Shown: positions 13,562 to 20,236 of the stretch, piece after piece
Layout of the letters: each line of letters starts with the position of its first letter
Numbering within the stretch: the first letter of the stretch is position 1
From: Rhodoferax sp.
GTDB taxonomy: Bacteria > Pseudomonadota > Gammaproteobacteria > Burkholderiales > Burkholderiaceae_C
NCBI GenBank assembly: GCA_018882485.1
Contig: VERU01000004.1
Location: 1-20,236 of the forward strand
Direction: 5' to 3'
DNA: 20,236 nucleotides
Notes under the pieces: model-generated
What the model was told of the DNA's origin: nothing
What the model saw: the letters and a program-made list of their open reading frames with translations, nothing else
Database searches by the model: none
Position numbers and translations under genes: made by a program

Positions 13562-14607
13562 TGTCCCTGCGCTTTCTCACACTCACCCGGGGTCGCCGGC
13601 GTCTCGACTGGACCGACTGGCTCAGCTACGGCTACCTGCTGGCCGGCCTGTTCACCCTGTTTGCGCCGGTAGCCTGGCTGGTGCTGTCTTCGCTCAAGAC
13701 CGAAAGCGCACTGGCGTTGTTTCCGCCCACCTTGCTGCCCTACGCCCAGAAGACGGTCCAGGTGACCGGGCACGACCAGCCCCTGCCGCTGTACCGTGTG
13801 CGCGAGGCCGACGGCCTGGAGCGGGAACTCGCGCAGGTCCGTCGCATCGGGATCATCGCCACCATGGTCGATCCGGCCCGGCCCGATGAGCCCATCCGGG
13901 TCAACATCAATGCCCGCACGCCGGTGAACGAGCTGAAATGGGCCTGGAGCAATTACACCGACCTGTTCGCCAAGTTCAGTTTTGGCCGCTACCTGTGGAA
14001 CAGCGTGTTCATCACGGTGGTGGCCACCCTGCTCACGCTGCTGGTGAACTCGATGGCAGCCTTTGCCCTGTCCAAGTACCGGTTCAAGGGTCACCGAGCG
14101 GTTTTTGTCCTCATCATCGCCACGCTGATGATCCCGCCGACCATCATTCTGGTTCCGGTGTTCCTGGTCATCAACACGGTGGGTCTGCTCAACAGCCTGT
14201 GGGGGGTGATCCTGCCGGCCATCGCCACCCCCACCGGGGTGTTTCTGCTGCGCCAGTACATGCTGACCATCCCGGACGAACTGCTGGAGGCCGCCCGCAT
14301 GGACCACGCCAGCGAATGGCGCATTTACTGGCGCATCATCCTGCCGCTGTCGGCGCCAGCGCTGGCGGTGCTGGCCATCTTCTCGGTGATGTGGCGCTGG
14401 AATGATTTCCTGCTGCCTCTGATCGTGCTGTCCCGCTCGGAAGTGTTCACACTGCAACTGGCGCTGAATTCGTTTCAGGGTGAGCTCAACACGCAGTGGC
14501 ATTACCTGCTGGCCATGACCGTGATCACCCTGCTGCCGGTCACGCTGGTGTTTGCTTTTCTGCAGAAATACATCACGACCGGTATTGCCAGTGCCGGCGT
14601 GAAGTAG
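13558..14607 (+). CDS. Sugar ABC transporter permease with periplasmic insert (second, MalG/AglG-like)
   Basis: The product is 349 aa, longer than the usual 270-300 for this subunit. TM1 is about 25-45. Residues 57-128 form a hydrophilic insert (KTVQVTGHDQPLPLYR, ELAQVRRIGI, VDPARPDEPIRVNI) that must lie in the periplasm, as in AglG-type alpha-glucoside permeases. The conserved core resumes at FGRYLWNSVFITVV (142-155), with further TM segments at about 150-172, 180-203, 213-232, 265-290 and 316-336. The EAA loop is 242-264 (LLEAARMDHASEW). The insert may contact the binding protein or the sugar. The start is the first of two consecutive Met codons, overlapping the stop of the first permease (ATGA), so translation is coupled. 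A 22-bp gap precedes the ATPase gene. Confidence 0.93.
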   Translation: MMSLRFLTLTRGRRRLDWTDWLSYGYLLAGLFTLFAPVAWLVLSSLKTESALALFPPTLLPYAQKTVQVTGHDQPLPLYRVREADGLERELAQVRRIGIIATMVDPARPDEPIRVNINARTPVNELKWAWSNYTDLFAKFSFGRYLWNSVFITVVATLLTLLVNSMAAFALSKYRFKGHRAVFVLIIATLMIPPTIILVPVFLVINTVGLLNSLWGVILPAIATPTGVFLLRQYMLTIPDELLEAARMDHASEWRIYWRIILPLSAPALAVLAIFSVMWRWNDFLLPLIVLSRSEVFTLQLALNSFQGELNTQWHYLLAMTVITLLPVTLVFAFLQKYITTGIASAGVK

Positions 14608-14629
14608 ACCGCTTTTTCAAGGATTTCCC

Positions 14630-15655
14630 GTGGCCACGTTGGAACTGCAACAGATCGTCAAGACGTTCGAGACCACGACGGTGCTGCACGGCATCGACCT
14701 GACGGTGGGCCAGGGGGAGTTCGTGGTGTTCGTCGGCCCCTCGGGCTGCGGCAAGTCCACCTTGCTGCGGGTGATTGCCGGGCTCGAGTCGCCCTCGGGC
14801 GGCGAGATCCGTATCGACGGGCAATCGGTCAATGCGGTGAGCGCGGCCCAGCGCGGCTGCGCCATGGTGTTCCAGTCGTACGCGCTTTATCCGCACATGA
14901 CGGTCTACGACAACATGGCTTTCGGGCTGGAGAATGCTGGCGTGCCCCGTGCCACCATCCAGTCCAAGGTGGAGGAGGCCGCTCGCCTGCTGCGTCTGTC
15001 CGATCTGTTGCGCCGCCGGCCGACGCAGCTCTCGGGCGGACAGCGCCAGCGCGTGGCCATCGGGCGGGCGATCGTGCGTGAGCCGCGCCTGTTCCTGTTC
15101 GATGAGCCATTGTCCAACCTGGACGCGGAGCTGCGGGTGTCCATGCGGGCGGAGCTGCGCGAGCTGCACCAGCGGCTGGGTGCCACCATGATCTACGTGA
15201 CCCACGACCAGGTCGAAGCCATGACCATGGCCGATCGCATCGTGGTCCTGCGCGCCGGCCGGGTCGAGCAGATCGGCGCACCGCTGGATCTGTACAACCG
15301 GCCGGCCAACATCTTTGTGGCGGGTTTCATCGGCAGTCCGCGCATGAACTTTCTGCCCGCTGCGGTGCTGTCGGGTCTGCCCGATCATCCGCCGCGGGCC
15401 CACACCTACGGCATCCGCCCCGAGCATGCCCGCATCGCCGATGCCGGTCCGGTGCAGCTGCGGGTCGGACAGGTCGAGCAACTGGGTGCCAGCAGCGTGC
15501 TGCGTGGCACGGTGGGACAGGACACCCCGTTTGAGCTGGTGTGTGCCGGCCAGACCGGCTTGCGCGCCGGTGACCGGGTGCCGCTGGCACTGCCGGCCGA
15601 TGCGCTGCACGCCTTTGACGCGGACGGTCTTCGCCTGACGGGGGAGGGAGCATGA
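14630..15655 (+). CDS. Sugar ABC transporter ATP-binding protein (UgpC/MalK family)
   Basis: The product is 341 aa. All ATPase motifs are intact: Walker A GPSGCGKST (36-44), Q-loop Gln82, signature LSGGQ (134-138), Walker B LFLFDE (154-159) and H-loop His192 in VTHDQ. The C-terminal part (about 235-341, with FIGSPRMNFLPA and GIRPEHA) is the OB-fold regulatory domain typical of MalK-type subunits. As a dimer it powers import through the two upstream permeases. The start is GTG at 14630 with AAGGA 6 bases upstream. The stop overlaps the start of the GH31 gene (ATGA at 15652-15655), so the transporter and the hydrolase are made together. The C-terminal domain is slightly shorter than in E. coli MalK (371 aa); no MalT-type regulation should be assumed. 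Confidence 0.95.
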   Translation: MATLELQQIVKTFETTTVLHGIDLTVGQGEFVVFVGPSGCGKSTLLRVIAGLESPSGGEIRIDGQSVNAVSAAQRGCAMVFQSYALYPHMTVYDNMAFGLENAGVPRATIQSKVEEAARLLRLSDLLRRRPTQLSGGQRQRVAIGRAIVREPRLFLFDEPLSNLDAELRVSMRAELRELHQRLGATMIYVTHDQVEAMTMADRIVVLRAGRVEQIGAPLDLYNRPANIFVAGFIGSPRMNFLPAAVLSGLPDHPPRAHTYGIRPEHARIADAGPVQLRVGQVEQLGASSVLRGTVGQDTPFELVCAGQTGLRAGDRVPLALPADALHAFDADGLRLTGEGA

Positions 15656-17778
15656 ATCCACTGGCTGCGGCCACGATCGACGCGCTGCACGCGCAGGGGG
15701 TCCGGCTCGCGCTGGCCGATGGCGGGCAGGTGCAGCTGGACTTTCTGTCGCCCACCATGGCCCGCCTGCGCCATCGGGGCCCCCAGGGTTACCGCGAGCC
15801 GCGCACCTGGGCGATCGCACCGGTGCCGGGACAGGACGTGCCCTGGGCAGGCCGGCCCCGTGACGACCTCAGCGGTTTCGAGTCGCCGCCCCTGACGGTT
15901 GAGCCCAACGCGTCCGGGCTCCGCCTGGACAGCGGCGCCCTGTCGGTGCAGGTGCGCACCGGGACCCTGGCCCTGACCTGGCGGGACGGCCAGGGACGGC
16001 CGCTGGCCGCCGATCGGCCCACCTCGGCCTATCTGGCGAGCCGGCGCACCGGTGCGGTGCGCCACTACCTGCAGCGCGACCGTGCCGAGCGCTACTACGG
16101 GCTGGGCGACAAGACCGGACCCCTGGATCTGCACGGCCGCCGGCTGCGCACGCTGGCGCTGGATTCGCTGGGTTACGACCCGGCCTGTGGCGACCCGCTC
16201 TACAAGCACTGGCCGTTCGTGCTGTGCCGGGCCGCCTCGGGGCACTGGTATGGCCTGTACTACGACACCCTGTGCGCCTGCACCTTCGACCTGGGCTGCG
16301 AGCACGACAACTACCACGGCCTGTACCGGCATGTCGAGATCGATGATGGCGATCTGGACTACTACTTCATGGCCGGATCCACTCCGGGGGCGGTGATTGC
16401 CCAGTTTGTGCGCCTGATCGGCGGCACCGCCCTGCCTCCGCGCTGGACATTGGGTTATGCCCAGACGGCCATGGGGCTGGCCGACGCGCCCGATGCCCAG
16501 GACCGGCTCAACGACTTCATGGACCGCATGGCGGCCGAAGGCATACCCTGCTCGGCCTTCCACTACGGGTCGGGCTACTCGTCGCGCGGCAAGCGCCGCT
16601 ATGTCTTCACCTGGAACCGCGACAAATTCCCCGACCCCAAGGCCCTGAACGCCCGCTTCCAGGCCCAGGGCCTGCGCGTGGTGGCCAACGTCAAGCCCTG
16701 CCTGCTGGACGACCACCCCGACTACGCACAGGTCAGCGAACAGCAGGGGTTCATCCAGGACGCCGGCACCGGCACTCCGGTGATCGAACCCTTCTGGGAC
16801 GGTGTGGGCTCGCACCTGGATTTCACCCGGCCAGCGGCGGTCCGGTGGTGGCAGGACAGCCTGCGCCGGCAGGTGCTGGATTACGGCATCGATGTGGCCT
16901 GGAACGACAACAACGAATACGCGGTGCTGGACGACAATGCCGTCTGTCATGGATTCGGCGAGCCCCTGGCCCTGCACCGGGCGCGCCCCTTGCACGCCCT
17001 GCTGATGACCCGGGCCAGCTGCGAGGCGCAGGCCCTGCACCAGCCGCACGAGCCGGTGTTCTCCGTCAGCCGGGGCGGCATGCCGGGCATACAGCGCCAT
17101 GCCCAGACCTGGACCGGTGACAACACCACGAGCTGGGAAACGCTGCGCTGGAACATACGAACCGGTCTGCAGATGAGCCTGTCGGGCCTGTTCAATGTCG
17201 GGCACGATGTCGGCGGGTTTGCCGGCCCGGTGCCGGATGCCGAGCTGTTCGTGCGCTGGGTGCAGGCCTGCTGCCTGAATCCGCGCATGGTCATGAACTC
17301 CTGGAAGGCCGATGGCACCGTCAACCTGCCCTGGCTGCATCCCGGGGTCACCCCGCTGGTGGCGGCTGCGATCCGCCTGCGGTACCGGCTGCTGCCTTAC
17401 CTGTGGCGGCTGTTCGAGCGGGCCAGTCGCGAGCACCAGCCCATACTGCGGCCCCTGTTCTTCGAATTCCCCGAGGACCCGGCCAGCTACGCCGATTCCG
17501 ACGACTTCATGCTGGGCGATGCCTTGCTGGTGGCCCCGGTGGTGGTTGCCGGAGAACGCCGGCGCAGCGTCTACCTGCCCGCCGGCCCGGCCGCCTGGTT
17601 CGATTTCGAGACCGGGCAGCGGTATGCGGCCGGGCAGCGGCACGAGGTGGACGCCCCCCTGGACCGTCTGCCGCTGTTCGCCCGGGCGGGCGCGGAGGTT
17701 CCCCTTGCCCAGGGCCAGGATGGCCGGCACCGGCACGATGACCCGGTGAGCGAGTGGCGGCGTTTCGATCCGGCGTGA
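15652..17778 (+). CDS. Cytoplasmic GH31 alpha-glycosidase (Aec37-like subgroup)
   Basis: The product is 708 aa with no signal peptide. An N-terminal beta-sandwich (about 1-255) precedes the (beta/alpha)8 barrel (about 263-590) and C-terminal beta domains. The expected GH31 nucleophile is Asp419 in AWNDNNEY and the acid/base is Asp490 in WTGDN. GHDVGGF (517-523) and the RYRLLPYL stretch are also typical. From memory, the WNDNNEY, SGYSSRGKRRYVF and NVKPCLLDDHP motifs place it with the subgroup named after E. coli Aec37, whose substrate is unknown. The usual WxDMNEP of alpha-glucosidases is changed here. It probably removes an alpha-linked sugar from the glycoside imported by the transporter encoded just upstream. 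The start overlaps the ATPase stop and has GGGGGAGGG upstream. It is the last gene of the operon. Confidence 0.9.
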   Translation: MNPLAAATIDALHAQGVRLALADGGQVQLDFLSPTMARLRHRGPQGYREPRTWAIAPVPGQDVPWAGRPRDDLSGFESPPLTVEPNASGLRLDSGALSVQVRTGTLALTWRDGQGRPLAADRPTSAYLASRRTGAVRHYLQRDRAERYYGLGDKTGPLDLHGRRLRTLALDSLGYDPACGDPLYKHWPFVLCRAASGHWYGLYYDTLCACTFDLGCEHDNYHGLYRHVEIDDGDLDYYFMAGSTPGAVIAQFVRLIGGTALPPRWTLGYAQTAMGLADAPDAQDRLNDFMDRMAAEGIPCSAFHYGSGYSSRGKRRYVFTWNRDKFPDPKALNARFQAQGLRVVANVKPCLLDDHPDYAQVSEQQGFIQDAGTGTPVIEPFWDGVGSHLDFTRPAAVRWWQDSLRRQVLDYGIDVAWNDNNEYAVLDDNAVCHGFGEPLALHRARPLHALLMTRASCEAQALHQPHEPVFSVSRGGMPGIQRHAQTWTGDNTTSWETLRWNIRTGLQMSLSGLFNVGHDVGGFAGPVPDAELFVRWVQACCLNPRMVMNSWKADGTVNLPWLHPGVTPLVAAAIRLRYRLLPYLWRLFERASREHQPILRPLFFEFPEDPASYADSDDFMLGDALLVAPVVVAGERRRSVYLPAGPAAWFDFETGQRYAAGQRHEVDAPLDRLPLFARAGAEVPLAQGQDGRHRHDDPVSEWRRFDPA

Positions 17779-17836
17779 CCCGATCCCGTGGGCGGGGAAT
17801 CAGTACGGGGTCATCACGGCGGCCACCCGCAGGCGC
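17779..17836. other. Convergent gap after GH31 and acyl-CoA synthetase genes
   Basis: This 58-bp gap separates two converging genes. A small stem, CCCG-TGGG-CGGG (about 17785-17796), is partly nested within an imperfect GACC...GGTC repeat. There is no T-tract on either strand, so I cannot name a terminator with confidence. Confidence 0.2.
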
Positions 17837-19516
17837 TCAGACCCAGATGATCTTGGCGTCGCTGCCGTACCAGCGGGGCAGTTCGGTCTCGAAATTCGCC
17901 TCGATGCGGCCGCGCCGGATTTTCATGGTGGGTGTGAGCATGCCGTTTTCGATGGTCCAGGGTTCCGGCGCCACCACGATCATGCGGACCTGTTCGTAAT
18001 CGGCCAGGTTGCGGTTGACTTCCTCGAGCAGCCGGAGCAGCTCGGTCTGTACCTGCTGCCGTGTTTCGGCCTGGTGCAGCAGGGGCCGCAGGTGCTCGGC
18101 CAGCAGCACCACCGCGTAGGCTGCAGCCTGTCCAACCCCCGACACCAGGGACAGCTCCACCATGGGGTGGGCGTTGAGACGGTTTTCGATCGGAGCCGGC
18201 GCCACGTACTTGCCCTTGGCGGTCTTGAACAGTTCCTTGACCCGCCCGGTCAGCCGGAGCATGCCTTCGGCGTTCAGCTCGCCCCGGTCGCCGGTGCGGA
18301 AAAAACCGTCCGGCGTAAAGCATTCGGCATCCAGGTCGGGACGGCGGTAGTAGCCCACCATCTGGCCGGGTGACCGGATCAGGATCTCGCCCTCGTCGCT
18401 GAGTCGCATCTGTACGCCGGGCAGCGGCACCCCCACGAAGCCCGGCGCGTTGTGCTCGGTGCTGGAGCTGAAGGAGTAGGCGAAATCCTCGGTCATGGCA
18501 TACCCCTCCAGCAGGTTCAGCCCCAGCCTTCGGTACCAGCTGATCAGGGCCGGCGGGATCGGTGCGGAACCGCTGGCGGCCAGCAGCACCTGGTCCAGAC
18601 CCAGGCCCTTGAGCACCTTGCGGGCCACCAGCCGGCCCAGCAGCGGGATGCGCAGCAAACGGTCCAGCTTGGCCTCGGGCATCTTCGCGAAGACCCCTTG
18701 CTGGAACTTGAGCCACAGGCGCGGCACCGAGATGAAGGTGACGGGTCGGGCGCGTTGCAGGTCCTGCAGAAAGGTGTCCAGCGCCTCGGCGAAGAACAGG
18801 TGGGTGTTGCCATCCACCAGCGAACCGCATTCCACCCAGGCCCGCTCGAACACATGGGCCAGCGGCAGGTAGGACAGCACGCGGTTGCGGGTCTGGGGCC
18901 CCAGGTCCCTGTGGAGCTTGGCGACGATGCCCTCGCTGGCCCGGGTCACCCGTTCGAAACTGTGCATCACCCCCTTGGGCTGGCCGGTGGAGCCCGAGGT
19001 GTAGATGATCATGGCCAGGTCGTTGGGCTGGCGCTGCGGGCGTCCGGTCAGGGGCTGGGTGCGGCCCGTCACGGCGTCCCAGCTGTCCAGTTGCGTCGGT
19101 GGGGCCAGCGGCAGGGCGATGCAGGGCAGACCTGCGGGCACGCCGGCTGCCTGGTGCTCCCACAGGTCGAGCTTGCCCACGAACAGCAGGCTCGCCCCGC
19201 TGTGCTCCAGCACGTACCGGACGGTCTCGGCGGTTTCGGTCGGGAAAATCGCAACCGTGGTGCCGCCGGCCATCCAGATGGCCAGTTCGGCCATCACGAA
19301 GTGAGCGCAGTTCTTGGACAGGATGGCGATCCGCGCACCGGGCTCCAGGCCCAGGCCGTGCAGGTGGGCTGCCATCCTGCGGGACTGGTCCAGCGTCTGG
19401 CTCCAGGTGTATTCGGCGACTCGACCTTCGCCCAGCGGCTGGGTCAGGTACAGGCGGTCCGGATGGTTCTGTTCGTGGTCAAACACATGGTCGAGCATCA
19501 GCCTGCTGGCGGTCAT
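17837..19516 (-). CDS. Long-chain fatty acid-CoA ligase (AMP-dependent synthetase)
   Basis: The product is 559 aa. It activates a fatty acid with ATP to an acyl-adenylate and then an acyl-CoA, feeding beta-oxidation or lipid synthesis. The phosphate-binding loop YTSGSTGQPKG is at 172-182. The GYAMTE motif with Glu343 and the RTGD aspartate Asp410 bind the adenylate, and GRVKELFKTAKGKYVAP (424-440) is the hinge to the mobile C-terminal domain. Lys532 in TPTMKIRR is the expected catalytic lysine. These blocks fit the long-chain/FadD15-like branch rather than short-chain synthetases. The exact chain length cannot be predicted. The ATG at 19516 has AAGGAG (19522-19527) 5 bases upstream. It lies 98 bp downstream of glnE on the same strand and converges with the GH31 gene. 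It is not obviously connected to the sugar locus. Confidence 0.93.
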   Translation of the reverse strand: MTASRLMLDHVFDHEQNHPDRLYLTQPLGEGRVAEYTWSQTLDQSRRMAAHLHGLGLEPGARIAILSKNCAHFVMAELAIWMAGGTTVAIFPTETAETVRYVLEHSGASLLFVGKLDLWEHQAAGVPAGLPCIALPLAPPTQLDSWDAVTGRTQPLTGRPQRQPNDLAMIIYTSGSTGQPKGVMHSFERVTRASEGIVAKLHRDLGPQTRNRVLSYLPLAHVFERAWVECGSLVDGNTHLFFAEALDTFLQDLQRARPVTFISVPRLWLKFQQGVFAKMPEAKLDRLLRIPLLGRLVARKVLKGLGLDQVLLAASGSAPIPPALISWYRRLGLNLLEGYAMTEDFAYSFSSSTEHNAPGFVGVPLPGVQMRLSDEGEILIRSPGQMVGYYRRPDLDAECFTPDGFFRTGDRGELNAEGMLRLTGRVKELFKTAKGKYVAPAPIENRLNAHPMVELSLVSGVGQAAAYAVVLLAEHLRPLLHQAETRQQVQTELLRLLEEVNRNLADYEQVRMIVVAPEPWTIENGMLTPTMKIRRGRIEANFETELPRWYGSDAKIIWV

Positions 19517-19544
19517 GGTGTCTCCTTGCTGGGTGGTCGGTGTC

Positions 19545-19572
19545 GGCGTACGCTGCGCGATCGCGCCACGCC
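19545..19572 (-). promoter_or_regulatory. Palindrome upstream of the acyl-CoA synthetase gene
   Basis: A perfect 12-bp palindrome GCGCGATCGCGC (19555-19566) is flanked by outer complementary arms GGCGT and ACGCC. It lies 28-56 bases before the ATG. In RNA it can form about nine pairs with a GAUC loop and an asymmetric bulge. It could be an operator, a leader hairpin or the end of the glnE transcript; no T-tract follows. Confidence 0.3.
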
Positions 19573-19614
19573 GAACGGCTTTCCGATGCTACGCTGCGTC
19601 GGGCCCGCCGGGGA

Positions 19615-20236
19615 TCATGGTGTTCCCTGATCGGGCAGGCCGCCGAACACGGCCTGCCACAGGCGCAGCACCGCCTGGCGCGGACCGGCCAGTGCCTCGG
19701 CTGGCCAGTGGGTGGGTTGCTCGTCGAGCCGGGCCCGGTGTTGCAGTCGACGCAATTCACGGTAGGCGTCGGCCGCCGCGTGCCCGATGCCGGCGGGCAG
19801 CAGCCCCACGGTCTCGGCCCGCTCCAGCAGGGCGATGTTGCCGGCGTTGTCCAGCAATTCCGGGTGGCGTCCGGACTGCGACAACACCAGATGCTGCACC
19901 GCAAATTCGACGTCGATCATGCCCCCGGCGCTGTGCTTGACATCAAATCGACCTTCGCCCACGGGGTGTGCGTTGCGCACCCGGTCGCGCATGTCGACGA
20001 TCTGCTGGCGCAGGGCCGGCAGATCCCGGTGGGACTGGATCACCGCTTCCCGCACCGCATCGAAGCGCTGGCGCAGCGCCGGGTCGCCCAGGATGCAGCG
20101 GGCCCGGGTCATCGCCTGGTGCTCCCAGGTCCAGGCGGTGTTGCTGCCGCGTTGCTGCTGGTAGTCGGCATAGGCCTGAAAACGGGTGACCAGCAGGCCC
20201 GAGCTGCCGTTGGGCCTGAGTTCCGTGTCGATTTCG
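19615..20236 (-). CDS. glnE: Bifunctional glutamine synthetase adenylyltransferase/deadenylase (C-terminal part)
   Basis: About 206 C-terminal codons are present; the 5' part lies beyond the right edge. The first visible residues, EIDTELRPNGSSGLLVTRF, match the nucleotidyltransferase motif of the C-terminal adenylyltransferase domain (the D-x-x-L-R-P-x-G-x-S-G type). Further on, FDVKHSAGGMIDVEFAVQHL matches the conserved GG-x-x-D-x-E-F segment that follows. The rest is the helical C-terminal domain ending at the TGA at 19615-19617. GlnE attaches AMP to, and removes it from, glutamine synthetase in response to PII proteins and glutamine, adjusting ammonium assimilation in the cytoplasm. The visible part shows no frameshift. 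An internal Met at 20112 is not the start, since the frame stays open and conserved up to the window edge. Confidence 0.93.
   Translation of the reverse strand, partial: EIDTELRPNGSSGLLVTRFQAYADYQQQRGSNTAWTWEHQAMTRARCILGDPALRQRFDAVREAVIQSHRDLPALRQQIVDMRDRVRNAHPVGEGRFDVKHSAGGMIDVEFAVQHLVLSQSGRHPELLDNAGNIALLERAETVGLLPAGIGHAAADAYRELRRLQHRARLDEQPTHWPAEALAGPRQAVLRLWQAVFGGLPDQGTP

Noticed and set aside
16870..16930. Possibility that the GH31 enzyme is a sulfoquinovosidase (YihQ/SmoI type)
   Set aside because: The WNDNNEY nucleophile region and absence of any sulfoquinovose-pathway gene fit the Aec37-like subgroup better; the alternative is only a point for substrate testing.

Overview
This 20.2-kb window is GC-rich, gene-dense chromosomal DNA from a betaproteobacterium. 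It is most likely Burkholderiales and probably Comamonadaceae. The evidence is the gene families and their neighbourhoods: glnE, a split rfaE2, a COG2907/DUF1365/CFA-type operon and a tandem HD-GYP-like pair. Strong GC3 bias leaves long open shadow frames on the opposite strand. A 52-bp intergenic spacer (5508-5559) also resembles, from memory, a repeat scattered through Comamonadaceae genomes. I saw no rRNA, tRNA, CRISPR array, insertion sequence or phage gene.

Layout. (1) 1-2309, minus strand: a lipid-modification operon of FAD-dependent oxidoreductase, DUF1365 protein and the first 30 codons of a probable cyclopropane-fatty-acid-synthase-type methyltransferase. It has a near-consensus sigma-70 promoter and an operator-like inverted repeat at the predicted start site. 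(2) 2382-4923, minus strand: two tandem paralogues with an HD-GYP fold in which the catalytic HD dyad is Met-Asn and GYP is Gly-Pro-Leu. Their promoter lies so close to the first ATG that the mRNA may be almost leaderless. (3) 4983-5507, plus strand: rfaE2 (heptose-1-phosphate adenylyltransferase). (4) 5560-9897, minus strand: an RND efflux pump (inner-membrane permease and periplasmic adaptor) with no outer-membrane channel in the window.

(5) 9969-17778: a carbohydrate uptake and degradation locus. On the plus strand one operon encodes a periplasmic sugar-binding protein, two permeases, a MalK/UgpC-type ATPase and a GH31 alpha-glycosidase. The last junctions are tight or overlapping (ATGA). 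Two strong adjacent RNA hairpins sit between the binding-protein gene and the permeases. Divergently, on the minus strand, lies a cytoplasmic CE15/acetylxylan-esterase-like alpha/beta hydrolase. Together they suggest import of an intact, possibly ester-decorated alpha-glycoside that is de-esterified and cleaved inside the cell. The substrate cannot be read from the sequence. (6) 17837-20236, minus strand: a long-chain acyl-CoA synthetase, preceded by the 3' end of glnE.

The observations most worth following are the MN-type HD-GYP pair, the double hairpin inside the sugar-transport operon, and the combination of GH31 with a signal-less CE15-like esterase.
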